64,000 nucleotides of DNA, taken from positions 558,001 through 622,000 of the forward strand of contig CAWHZD010000004.1 in NCBI GenBank assembly GCA_963833745.1, read 5' to 3'. The translations under genes were made by a program, and so were the position numbers. This document shows, in pieces, positions 1-7,745 of this stretch. The notes under the pieces were generated by a model, which was not told the origin of the DNA, did not search any database, and saw nothing but the letters and a program-made list of their open reading frames with translations. Source of the DNA: AP-15 sp963833745. GTDB lineage: Bacteria; Pseudomonadota; Alphaproteobacteria; ATCC43930; CGMCC-115725. The stretch's first letter is position 1. Each line of letters begins with the position of its first letter.

Positions 1-358
1 TATCCGCGACCTCGGCAAAGTGGCGGGCGTCGTGCTCAATCCCGCAACGCCGTTGTCGCAGATCGAATACGTGCTGCATTTGTGTGGCGTCGTATTGATC
101 ATGACGGTCAATCCCGGTTTTGGCGGGCAGAAATTCCTGCCTGAGATGCTGCCCAAAATCGCCGAACTCAGGCGGCTGTGCGACGAGCGCGGTTTCAATC
201 CGGTCATCGAAGTTGACGGCGGTTTGAGCGGCGAGAATGCGTGGCAGGTCGTCGACGCCGGCGCCAACGCCATCGTCGCCGGCTCGGCGGTGTTTCACGC
301 CCCCGATTACGCCCGAGCGATCACCGCGATCCGCAACTCGGCGCTGAGCCGATCCTGA
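1..358 (+). CDS. rpe: Ribulose-phosphate 3-epimerase (C-terminal part, cut by window start)
   Basis: This is the C-terminal half of the TIM-barrel enzyme that interconverts ribulose-5-phosphate and xylulose-5-phosphate in the pentose phosphate pathway. The visible part has the family core GVVLNPATPL, the glycine-rich MTVNPGFGGQKF loop, the catalytic-Asp segment IEVDGGL and the phosphate-binding end IVAGSAVF. The frame is open from base 2 and stops at 358; the start lies outside the window. It is followed after only a few bases by 6-phosphogluconolactonase and then rpiA, so it is most likely the upstream gene of a sugar-phosphate operon. The assignment is secure from motifs; nothing can be said about its promoter. 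Confidence 0.93.
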   Translation, partial: IRDLGKVAGVVLNPATPLSQIEYVLHLCGVVLIMTVNPGFGGQKFLPEMLPKIAELRRLCDERGFNPVIEVDGGLSGENAWQVVDAGANAIVAGSAVFHAPDYARAITAIRNSALSRS

Positions 359-362
359 AGAG

Positions 363-1091
363 GTGCCGATGCCGACCGAGACCCGCATCGATATCGCGAA
401 AGATTTGGAGGACCTCGCCCACCGGGCGGCGCACTGGATCGCCGACATCGCCGGCCGCAGCCAGGGTCGCTTTGCGGTCAGTCTGTCGGGTGGCTCGACC
501 CCACGCCGGCTTTATCAGCTTTTGACCGAACCGCCATTTCGCGAGGCGATGCCGTGGGACCGCATCCACTGGTTTTGGGGTGACGAGCGCTTTGTCCCGC
601 CGGACCATCCGGACAGCAATTACCGAATGGCCCGCGAGGCGATGCTGTCCCGCGCGCCGGTGCCGGCGGCGAACATTCATCCGATCGAGACCGGCGGTGA
701 CCCGGCCACTGCCGCTCGCGCTTATGAGCGGACCCTCAAATCCTTCTATGGCGCCGAGACCCTCGATCCGGCCCGCGCGCTCTTCGATATCGAATTGCTC
801 GGCCTCGGCCCCGACGGCCACACCGCCTCGCTGTTCCCCGGAACAAAAGTGCTCGACGAACGGCAGCGCTGGGTCGCTGAAGTCATTGGCGCCAAGCCCG
901 AAGAGCGGATCACCCTGACTTATCCGGTTCTTGAAAGCAGCCGGCACACGGCATTCCTGGCCGCCGGCGCCGACAAGCGGGAGCCGCTGGCGCGCGTATT
1001 GGCCGACGACCAGGTATTGCCGGCGGCGCGGGTCCAGCCGTCCGGCCACCTTGTCTGGTTTGTCGACGAGCAGGCATACCCGCCCCGATGA
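363..1091 (+). CDS. pgl: 6-phosphogluconolactonase
   Basis: This enzyme hydrolyses 6-phosphogluconolactone to 6-phosphogluconate in the oxidative pentose phosphate or Entner-Doudoroff route. The 242-residue length is normal for the Pgl/DevB type. It shows the sugar-isomerase-like phosphate loop VSLSGGSTPRRLYQLL near residue 40, WFWGDERFVPPDHPDSNYRM near residue 70, and the signature LLGLGPDGHTASLFPG near residue 145. The start can be GTG at 363 or the in-frame ATG at 369; both sit just behind the rpe stop. Its stop overlaps the start of rpiA by four bases (ATGA), so the two are translationally coupled. Confidence 0.95.
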   Translation: MPMPTETRIDIAKDLEDLAHRAAHWIADIAGRSQGRFAVSLSGGSTPRRLYQLLTEPPFREAMPWDRIHWFWGDERFVPPDHPDSNYRMAREAMLSRAPVPAANIHPIETGGDPATAARAYERTLKSFYGAETLDPARALFDIELLGLGPDGHTASLFPGTKVLDERQRWVAEVIGAKPEERITLTYPVLESSRHTAFLAAGADKREPLARVLADDQVLPAARVQPSGHLVWFVDEQAYPPR

Positions 1092-1795
1092 GCGTCGATC
1101 GCGACGAGTTGAAGCGCGCGGCGGCGTCGCGCGCGATCGAGGAGGTCGAGGACGGCATGGTCCTCGGGCTCGGCACCGGGTCGACCGCGGCCTTTGTCGT
1201 CGAAGGCCTGGCGGCGCGCGTCAAGGCCGGGCTGCGGGTCGTCGGCATCCCGACATCCGAGCGGACCGCGGTTCAGGCACGCGGGCTCGGGATCCCGATT
1301 GCGACCTTTGCCGAATACCAGAAGCTCGATATGACGATCGACGGCGCCGACGAGGTCGAACTCGGCACGCTCAACCTGATCAAGGGGCTTGGCGGCGCGT
1401 TGCTGCGCGAAAAGATCGTGGCCGCGGCGAGCCGGCGGCTGGTCATCGTCGTCGACCAGGAAAAATTGGTCGAGCGCCTGGGCCAACACACGCGAGTGCC
1501 GGTCGAAGTGACCGAGTTCGGGTGGCAGGTGACCGCCGCCTCGCTAACCGCGCTGGGTTGCGTCCCTGAGCAGCGCTACACCACCGGCGAGCAGCCTTTT
1601 GTGACCGACGAGGGCCATTTTATCCTCGACTGCCGGTTCGGGCCCATCCCCGATCCGGGCATGCTCGAAAAACGCATCGCGATGACGGTCGGGACTGTCG
1701 AAAGCGGGCTGTTTGTCGGGCGCGGCCCGATGGTTGTCGTTGCCTCGGCCACTGGGGTCGAAGTGCTGGTCCCAACCCCGAGGGAGCCCGGATGA
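1088..1795 (+). CDS. rpiA: Ribose-5-phosphate isomerase A
   Basis: Type A isomerase interconverting ribose-5-phosphate and ribulose-5-phosphate. At 235 residues it has the usual family length. Clear motifs are the phosphate loop LGLGTGSTAAFVVEGL near residue 27, the catalytic-Asp stretch TIDGADEVE near residue 80, LIKGLGGALLREKIVA with the catalytic lysines near residue 97, and GHFILDCRFG near residue 178. It overlaps the preceding pgl stop and the following HAD gene start by four bases each, so rpe-pgl-rpiA-HAD reads as one tightly packed operon. Confidence 0.96.
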   Translation: MSVDRDELKRAAASRAIEEVEDGMVLGLGTGSTAAFVVEGLAARVKAGLRVVGIPTSERTAVQARGLGIPIATFAEYQKLDMTIDGADEVELGTLNLIKGLGGALLREKIVAAASRRLVIVVDQEKLVERLGQHTRVPVEVTEFGWQVTAASLTALGCVPEQRYTTGEQPFVTDEGHFILDCRFGPIPDPGMLEKRIAMTVGTVESGLFVGRGPMVVVASATGVEVLVPTPREPG

Positions 1796-2595
1796 GAAAG
1801 ATTTCGCTCGTCGTCACCGATGTCGACGGCACGCTCGTCACCACGCAAAAGTCGTTGACGCCGGCCGCGATCGCCGCCGCCGGGCGCCTTCACAAAGCGG
1901 GCATCGCATTTTCGATCTGCAGCAGCCGACCGCCTTTTGGCCAACGCATGCTGATCGAGCCGTTGCAGCTAGCCTTGCCGTTCGGCGGCTATAATGGCGG
2001 CTCGATCGTCAATCCCGATCTGTCGCCGGTCGAGCAGAAGCTGCTGGCTTCCGATGCGGCGCGTGACACGATCACGATGCTGGAAGGGCACGGCATCACC
2101 AGCATCTGGGTCTTCACCGGCGGGGAGTGGCTGATCCGCGACCGCGCCGGCGATTACGTCGATCTGGAAATCCACACCATCCAGACGCCGCCCACTGTGG
2201 TCGCTTCATTCGATGGCCGGCTCGACACGGTGTCGAAGATCGTCGGCGCCAGCAAGGACCACGACCGCATCGCAACGGCGGTGACCGCCGGTCAGGCGGA
2301 ATTAGAGAGCCGTGCCACGGTGTTGCGCTCGCAGGCCTATTACTGCGACGTGACCCCGCCGGGCATCGACAAAGGCCGGCTCGTCGACCTGTTGGCCGGG
2401 CGCCTGGGGGTGCCGCGCGATGAGATCGCCGTCCTTGGCGACATGGGCAACGACGTCGAGATGTTTCGCCGCGCCGGCTTTGCGATCGCGATGGGCAACG
2501 CCACCCCCGAGGTCAAGGCGCTGGCGCAGGAAGTCACCCTGTCTAACGACGAAGACGGCTTCGCCGCGGCGATCGACCGCTACATCCTCGGCTGA
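1792..2595 (+). CDS. Cof-type HAD-superfamily phosphatase
   Basis: 267-residue haloacid-dehalogenase hydrolase of the Cof (C2B cap) subfamily. Motif I is VVTDVDGTLVTT, with the nucleophile/acid Asp pair at about residues 10 and 12. The conserved lysine motif is DKGRLVDLLAGRLGV and motif IV is VLGDMGNDVEMFRRAG, with MGNA behind it. These enzymes remove phosphate from small sugar phosphates or cofactor phosphates in the cytoplasm. Its place as the last gene of the rpe-pgl-rpiA run suggests a sugar phosphate substrate, but that is inference. Start ATG overlaps the rpiA stop. Confidence 0.9.
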   Translation: MRKISLVVTDVDGTLVTTQKSLTPAAIAAAGRLHKAGIAFSICSSRPPFGQRMLIEPLQLALPFGGYNGGSIVNPDLSPVEQKLLASDAARDTITMLEGHGITSIWVFTGGEWLIRDRAGDYVDLEIHTIQTPPTVVASFDGRLDTVSKIVGASKDHDRIATAVTAGQAELESRATVLRSQAYYCDVTPPGIDKGRLVDLLAGRLGVPRDEIAVLGDMGNDVEMFRRAGFAIAMGNATPEVKALAQEVTLSNDEDGFAAAIDRYILG

Positions 2596-2639
2596 CGGAA
2601 GCCGCCCGTCGGACGGCCTCCGTCACGGCGGCCGGCCAA

Positions 2640-3005
2640 TTATCGCCCGTTGCCGGTCGAATAATTCTGCGGTGCCGTCGATGAACCTACCGACGGTTCC
2701 CCGCCGCCGTTAAAGCTGTCGACGCACTGGGCGTGCAGCTCGGCATCGGTTATCGGTCCGCACTCCATGCGCATCCGCTGCGCACGAAAGTGCGCGTTTG
2801 TCTGCACCAGGTGGCTGTAGTGCTCGCTCTCGATGACGTTCTTGCGCGGCGACCATGTCCCCGATCGCTCGACACCACTGCTTTGCGGGCCGTTCGTTAT
2901 AACTTGCTCTGCGGGGGCATACTGCGCGTGAGCAGCCGGAATGCCGGCCGCTGCGGTAAGGCAGGCCGTCGCAAAGGCCAGGGTCGTCATAGATTTAAGC
3001 AACAT
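2640..3005 (-). CDS. Small secreted protein of unknown function
   Basis: 121 residues with a standard Sec signal peptide: MLLKSMTTLAF start, a hydrophobic alanine-rich core and a likely cut after PAAHA near residue 27. The mature part is short and polar. Two cysteines (in MECGPITDAEL and AQCVDSF) could form a disulfide in the periplasm. I do not recognise a family. It converges with the sugar-phosphate operon on its 3' side and points away from folD, which lies upstream on the same strand about 100 bases off. Only the export signal is supported. Confidence 0.6.
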   Translation of the reverse strand: MLLKSMTTLAFATACLTAAAGIPAAHAQYAPAEQVITNGPQSSGVERSGTWSPRKNVIESEHYSHLVQTNAHFRAQRMRMECGPITDAELHAQCVDSFNGGGEPSVGSSTAPQNYSTGNGR

Positions 3006-3109
3006 GACCGTCCTCTCCTCGCATGTTGGTCATGTCAGCGAACGAGGCCGGCGGCGTAATTGTTCCACGCCAACGTCCTTGACCGCGAGCTGCGGTCAGT
3101 GGGGGTTCG

Positions 3110-3997
3110 CTAGGACAGCGGATCGGCGAGCCCGCGGCGGCGACAGGCGGCGATCACCGTGTTGCGCAACAGGCAGGCGATCGTCATCGGGCCGACGCCG
3201 CCCGGCACCGGGGTGATCGCGCCGGCAATCTTGCACACCGCCGGGAAATCGACATCGCCGGCAAGCCGGCTGCGACCGTCCGGTCCGGGCACCGGGCTGA
3301 TGCCGGCGTCGATGACGACGGCTCCGGGCTTGATCCAGTCGGCGCCGACCACCAGCGGCCGGCCGACCGCGCTGACCAAAATGTCGGCCCGGCGAGCGAC
3401 CGCGGCCGCTTCGCGGGTTTTCGAGTGCACCGTCGTGACCGTGCAGTCCGCTGCCAGCAGCAATGCCGCCATCGGCTTGCCGACAATGTTCGAGCGGCCG
3501 AGAACGACCGCCTCGGCGCCGGCAAGATCCGGGCGGACCGAGCGCAGCAACATCAGGATGCCTTGCGGCGTGCACGGCACGAGACTGGAAATCCCGGTCC
3601 ACAAGCGCCCGACATTGACCGGGTGAAACCCGTCGGCATCCTTCTGCGGGTCGATCGCCGATATCACGCGATGCACGTCGATCTGCGGCGGCAGCGGCAA
3701 TTGCACCAGAATGGCGTCGACCCGCTCGTCGGCGTTGAGCCGGGTGATTTCCGCGATGACAGCTGCCTCGCCAGTGGCGCCGGCCAGACGCCGCTCGAAC
3801 GAGGCGAGGCCGGCGGTGGCGCAAGCGATCCCCTTGGCGCGGACATAGGCGAGGCTCGCCGCGTCGTCACCGACGAGGATCGTCGCGAGACCGGGGACAA
3901 AATTGTGTCCGTCGCGGAGTTTGACGACGGCATCGGCGACGCGTCGGCGCAGTCCGGCTGCAATCGTCTTGCCGTCGATGATGCGTGCGTCGGCCAC
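3110..3997 (-). CDS. folD: Bifunctional methylenetetrahydrofolate dehydrogenase/cyclohydrolase
   Basis: FolD oxidises 5,10-methylene-THF and hydrolyses the methenyl form to 10-formyl-THF, in the cytoplasm, for purine and formyl-Met synthesis. The protein shows LATILVGDDAASLAYVRAK (catalytic Lys in the YVRxK segment near residue 50), ILVQLPLPPQID, the family signature DGFHPVNVGRL, the dinucleotide-binding VVLGRSNIVGKPMAALLL and the C-terminal PVPGGVGPMTIACLL. I chose GTG at 3997 because GGGGAG lies about four bases upstream. An ATG at 4018 in the same frame would add seven residues. It diverges from the lyase gene at 4119. Confidence 0.95.
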   Translation of the reverse strand: MADARIIDGKTIAAGLRRRVADAVVKLRDGHNFVPGLATILVGDDAASLAYVRAKGIACATAGLASFERRLAGATGEAAVIAEITRLNADERVDAILVQLPLPPQIDVHRVISAIDPQKDADGFHPVNVGRLWTGISSLVPCTPQGILMLLRSVRPDLAGAEAVVLGRSNIVGKPMAALLLAADCTVTTVHSKTREAAAVARRADILVSAVGRPLVVGADWIKPGAVVIDAGISPVPGPDGRSRLAGDVDFPAVCKIAGAITPVPGGVGPMTIACLLRNTVIAACRRRGLADPLS

Positions 3998-4118
3998 GCC
4001 GCTCCCCTTCCAGCCCATCCCTCTGCGGGGAAAATTTTATACCGGGTCCGATCGCGCAATGCTGACACTATTCGCGCCAGGACCATGGCAGGTCCCAGCT
4101 CAGAAGAGGAGATCGCGG

Positions 4119-4991
4119 ATGACGATGCGACAACAAATGCGGCGGCTGATCGAGCGCGCCGGCTACGCGATGGTGCCAGGCGCCTACGACACCCTGACCG
4201 CGCGGCTCGTCGAGCAGGCCGGGTTCGACGCGGTCTATCTGACCGGGGGCGGCTATTCGCGGGCGAACGGCTATCCCGATCTCGGGCTGCTGACCTTGTC
4301 CGAAAACGTCCGTTTCATCGGGATCACGGTCGAGGCCGTCGGGATCCCGGTCATCGCCGACGCCGATACCGGCAACGGCAATGCGCTCAACGTCATCCGC
4401 ACGGTGCGCGAATACGAAAAATCGGGGGTCGCCGCATTTCATCTCGAGGACCAGGTATCGCCAAAGAAATGCGGCCATTACGAGGGCAAGGAGGTGGTCT
4501 CCGTCGGCGAGATGGTCGGCAAGATCAAGGCTGCGGTCGACACGCGCCAGGACCCCGATCTGATCATTATCGCCCGCTCCGACGCGCGCGCGGTCGAGGG
4601 GATCGAGGCGGCGGTCGACCGGGTCAACGCCTATCTCGCAGCGGGTGCCGATGTCGGCTTTGTCGAGGCGCCGCAGAATGTCGAAGAGTTGAAGCTCGTC
4701 GCCCGCCGCGTTGCCGGGCCGGCATTGGTCAACGTCTTCGAGGGCGGCAAAACACCGATGGTGCCGGCGGCCGAACTCGAACAGATGGGCTTTCGCCTCG
4801 GCATCTATCCCTCGCAGACCCATCGCGCCGCAATCCGTGCCGCGCAAAAGGTGCTGGCGGTATTGAGGCAGGACGGCGACACGACGCGGGTCGAAGCCGA
4901 TCTTGCGACCTTTGAGGAGCGCGAAGACGTCGTCGGCACCGCCCGCTGGCGCGCGCTCGAAGAAAGGTACATGCGGGTCGTTCAGGGCTAG
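4119..4991 (+). CDS. Isocitrate lyase/PEP mutase family carboxy-lyase
   Basis: 290-residue TIM-barrel protein of the ICL/PEPM superfamily. It carries VYLTGGGYSRANGYPDLG, the Mg-binding VIADADTGNGNALNV, and HLEDQVSPKKCGH with the catalytic Cys that marks C-C bond lyases (methylisocitrate, dimethylmalate or related 2-hydroxyacid lyases) rather than phosphonate mutases. The exact substrate cannot be read from sequence. ATG at 4119 is preferred because AGAGGAG sits about seven bases upstream; the reading frame is open further back but without family similarity. No prp or glyoxylate genes lie nearby, so the pathway is unclear. Confidence 0.85.
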   Translation: MTMRQQMRRLIERAGYAMVPGAYDTLTARLVEQAGFDAVYLTGGGYSRANGYPDLGLLTLSENVRFIGITVEAVGIPVIADADTGNGNALNVIRTVREYEKSGVAAFHLEDQVSPKKCGHYEGKEVVSVGEMVGKIKAAVDTRQDPDLIIIARSDARAVEGIEAAVDRVNAYLAAGADVGFVEAPQNVEELKLVARRVAGPALVNVFEGGKTPMVPAAELEQMGFRLGIYPSQTHRAAIRAAQKVLAVLRQDGDTTRVEADLATFEEREDVVGTARWRALEERYMRVVQG

Positions 4992-5063
4992 CAGGACCAC
5001 ACAGTTTCGTGCGTCCGATTATGATAGGATGCGCCTTCTGCATCCCAGGAGCGACAGCTGCGC

Positions 5064-6074
5064 ATGGAGAGCGGTACGGCCGGCCTTGCGCTGTCAATCC
5101 CCCGCCCGGCCGCGCGCACCGCCGGGCGCGGAGCGTCCTTGGCGATTCAACTCAGCGCGGTCATCGTCGCCGCAACGATCGACGAGCCGCGGGTGCTGAC
5201 GGTGCGGATCGGGCATGACCCGGTCGAGGCGTTGCCCTCGGGCCCGCTCGAAATCGAGCATCGCACGCTCGAAGTCGGCTTGCGCGCCTGGGTCGAGCGC
5301 CAGACCGGGCAAAGGCTCGGCTATGTCGAGCAGCTCTACACTTTTGGCGACCGCGACCGCGTCGAAACCGGCGAGGCGCGGCCGAGCCGGGCATTGACCG
5401 TCGCCTATCTGGCGTTGGTGCGCGAAGCCCATCCCGGAGGTGCGGTCGAGGCCGTCTGGCAAAGCTGGTATCGCCATTTCCCGTGGGAAGACTGGCGCCA
5501 AGGCAAGCCCGCGGCACTAGCACTGCTCGAAGATTGGCTGGCGCGCTGGGCGGACACAGCCGCGAGCGACGTCGAGAGGCGGCTGCGCGGCGAACGCCTC
5601 GGTCTCGCCTTTGCCGCCTCGTGGAACGAGGAACTGGTGCTGGAGCGCTACGAGCTTCTCTACGAGGCCGGGCTGATCGAGGAAGCCCGCCGCGGCGGCC
5701 CGCGACCCTCCTCCGCCGACGGCGCGCCGCTGTCGGGCATGCCGCTGGCGGCCGACCACCGCCGCATTCTCGCGACCGCGATCGGGCGCTTGCGCGGCAA
5801 GATCAAATACCGCCCGGTCGTGTTCGAGCTGATGCCGCCTTCTTTCACCCTGTTGCAGTTGCAGCGCACGGTCGAGGCGCTGTCCGGCGTACGCCTGCAC
5901 AAGCAGAATTTCCGCCGTCTCGTCGAGCAGCAGGGCCTCGTCGAGGAAACCGGCGGGATCAGCGCCGAAACCGGCGGCCGCCCCGCGCGCCTCGTGCGCT
6001 TTCGCCGCGAGGTATTGCTCGAACGCCCCGCCCCCGGCCTGCGCCTGCGCGCCACCCGCCGCGCGTCTGGTTAA
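5064..6074 (+). CDS. nadQ: NadQ-type NAD biosynthesis regulator (Nudix-like domain plus winged helix)
   Basis: 336 residues matching the alphaproteobacterial NadQ/COG4111 architecture: an N-terminal Nudix-like ligand domain (about residues 25-150, RTLEVGLRAWVE, VEQLYTFGDRDR) and a C-terminal winged helix (about 245-320, FTLLQLQRTVEALSG, HKQNFRRLVEQQGLVEETG, GGRPARLVRF) as in NrtR. NadQ proteins repress NAD synthesis genes. I see no intact catalytic Nudix box, fitting a sensor rather than a hydrolase. No nad gene lies in the window, so it is an orphan here. ATG at 5064 has AGGAG about 12 bases upstream. The name rests on architecture only. Confidence 0.75.
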   Translation: MESGTAGLALSIPRPAARTAGRGASLAIQLSAVIVAATIDEPRVLTVRIGHDPVEALPSGPLEIEHRTLEVGLRAWVERQTGQRLGYVEQLYTFGDRDRVETGEARPSRALTVAYLALVREAHPGGAVEAVWQSWYRHFPWEDWRQGKPAALALLEDWLARWADTAASDVERRLRGERLGLAFAASWNEELVLERYELLYEAGLIEEARRGGPRPSSADGAPLSGMPLAADHRRILATAIGRLRGKIKYRPVVFELMPPSFTLLQLQRTVEALSGVRLHKQNFRRLVEQQGLVEETGGISAETGGRPARLVRFRREVLLERPAPGLRLRATRRASG

Positions 6075-6161
6075 AGTCTGTCGCCGAGCGAGGTGAATAA
6101 CCAGTCCTCGAACGCCAATGACACTGTATCAGGATAATGAGCTTAGTGACCGCGTGAGGAG

Positions 6162-7112
6162 ATGATGTATAGGAACGTCATTGCCAGCCTCACTGCGATT
6201 ATCGTTGTGGTCGTACTCTCTCCCGCGCGTGCCGCTTTGTTCCCGCCGGGAATGATAGATAGCGTTGTCGCGCTAGGCGCGATGGTGAACACTGCTCCGC
6301 TCGGGCAATCCCCGAAAATCGAATGGGTCACACTGGGAACAGGCTTTTTCTACGGATATAAAATCAAGGACGACCCTGACGTGCAAAAAAGACAATATGA
6401 AATTTATTTGGTCACAGCTGGTCATGTTGTTTCAGAATTTAAAGAAAGCCAGCAAGGGGATCTTTTTGTTCGAATCAATTCGAAGGACCCGACCTCGCCG
6501 AGTAAAACCTTTAATATTCCGTTCAATCGAAATGCCCAAGAAGACACTTGGTTCTTTCACCCTAAGTTCGATCCGAAAACGGTCTCAACATTCCCAGACT
6601 ATGACATCGCAATAGTGCGATTGAACGGACAAACTCTCAAAGAATCTGGGGCAACATTCGTCGAAAGTGACGAAACTATGGCAGATGTCAAAAAGTTGAA
6701 AGAGATCGGTGCGTCTGCTGGCGACGGAACGTTCGTACTCGGATTCCCGATGAATTTAGCGGGAGTTCAGCGGAATTACGTGATTGCTCGCGAAGGCATT
6801 ATCTCGCGTATCAGCGAAATGCTTGATGATAAGGCAATGACATTTTTATTAGATTCATTCGTCTTTCCTGGAAACAGCGGAAGTCCTGTTATCCTAAAGC
6901 CAGAGATTACCTCAATCGCAGGAACTAAATCAAATCGCACAGCCTATGTTATCGGAGTCGTTCACGGCTACAAATCTTATCTCGATGTGGCAGTAAGTCA
7001 ACAGACGCATCGGCCACGGATCACCTTTGAAGAGAATTCCGGGCTCGCAGAAGTGATCCCGATGGATCGGGTGAATGAAACGATCGAGGCTTTTCGGGCG
7101 TCCCATCCGTGA
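6162..7112 (+). CDS. Exported trypsin-like serine protease
   Basis: 316 residues, signal peptide with a run of Val/Ile and likely cleavage near residue 25 (PARA-ALF). The chymotrypsin-fold triad is visible in order: His88 in LVTAGHVV, Asp148 in DYDIAIVRL and Ser239 in PGNSGSPVI. No PDZ domain follows, unlike DegP. Base composition is clearly more AT-rich than its neighbours, with codons such as TTT, AAA and ATT common, which suggests recent acquisition. It stands alone between nadQ and a decayed repeat region. Likely periplasmic or secreted; the substrate is unknown. Confidence 0.8.
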   Translation: MMYRNVIASLTAIIVVVVLSPARAALFPPGMIDSVVALGAMVNTAPLGQSPKIEWVTLGTGFFYGYKIKDDPDVQKRQYEIYLVTAGHVVSEFKESQQGDLFVRINSKDPTSPSKTFNIPFNRNAQEDTWFFHPKFDPKTVSTFPDYDIAIVRLNGQTLKESGATFVESDETMADVKKLKEIGASAGDGTFVLGFPMNLAGVQRNYVIAREGIISRISEMLDDKAMTFLLDSFVFPGNSGSPVILKPEITSIAGTKSNRTAYVIGVVHGYKSYLDVAVSQQTHRPRITFEENSGLAEVIPMDRVNETIEAFRASHP

Positions 7113-7224
7113 GCCTCAGTAAATTGTGCAGTCATCTCGGCGCGACAGCAGGGTGGCGATCGCGTTTTGTGTCAATGCCAGGTGGCGGCGTCGGGGAGAG
7201 CACGCTGGCGGCCGGTACGTTAAT

Positions 7225-7275
7225 GCAGACCCCCTCCCCCTCGATGGGGGAGGGTCGGGGGGGGGTGATGCAGCC
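7225..7275. repeat. Palindromic GC-rich repeat, copy A
   Basis: A C-run/G-run palindrome built around CCCTCGATGGGGGAGGG. Read on the minus strand it matches copy B at about 7645-7690, so the two copies are inverted around the broken DUF559 gene. Such intergenic palindromes are common in high-GC Proteobacteria and can form stem-loops. Confidence 0.6.
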
Positions 7276-7616
7276 CAGCGCATCGGCGATCGTCCGATGG
7301 ACGCCAGCGAGATTTGTCAGTACCTCGCCGTTCCAAAACCGCAGAATGCGATAGCCTTCATTGCCAGGAACTCGCTGGGCTCAGCTTCCCGCGGGGCGGA
7401 GTGATCGTGTTGGCCGCCGTCGATTTCGACGATCAACCGCACCTCGTGGCACACAAAATCGGCGATATTTCGGCCGATCGGCACCTAGCGGCGGAACTTG
7501 TACCCGTTCATTCGATGCAACTGCAGAATTCGCCAGACCCGTTTCTCAGCCTCGGTCATCGTTTGTCTTAGAACACGGGCCCGTGCATAGGTACCGTCAA
7601 TCGGATATTTCTTCAT
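7250..7616 (-). pseudogene. Broken DUF559 (Vsr-like endonuclease fold) gene
   Basis: Reading the minus strand from ATG at 7616 gives a DUF559 N-terminus (RQTMTEAEKRVWRIL), then an in-frame TAG at 7487-7485 exactly where the family has Gln (FRR-stop-VPIG for FRRQVPIG). It continues NIADFVCHEVRLIVEIDGGQH, the core with the PD-(D/E)xK-like Asp/Glu residues. After a deletion and frame change the C-terminal motif GYRILRFWNGEVLTN appears around 7330-7370. So the gene has at least one nonsense and one frameshift lesion and the end is approximate. DUF559 proteins resemble very-short-patch repair endonucleases; their role is not established. Confidence 0.7.
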
Positions 7617-7644
7617 TCATCGGCTCGGTTGGCGTTCCGCGTGG

Positions 7645-7690
7645 ATCACCCCCTCCCAACCCTTCCCCATCGAGGGGGAGGGCTTTCCCG
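7645..7690. repeat. Palindromic GC-rich repeat, copy B
   Basis: Second copy of the palindromic element (core TCCCCATCGAGGGGGAGGG), in opposite orientation to the copy at about 7225-7275. Together they bracket the DUF559 pseudogene. Confidence 0.6.
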
Positions 7691-7745
7691 ATCCAGCTAA
7701 GCCTCTCTCGCGAAAATCTTCAGGCCAGTCCGGAGCATTGACCTG

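Noticed and set aside
321..1049. Long minus-strand frames opposite pgl and many similar antisense frames throughout
   Set aside because: They are shadows of high-GC codon bias in real genes on the other strand; no motifs.
2597..2621. Hairpin-like palindrome between convergent genes
   Set aside because: Arms pair at about 10 of 12 positions but leave almost no loop and no T-run follows; too weak to call a terminator.
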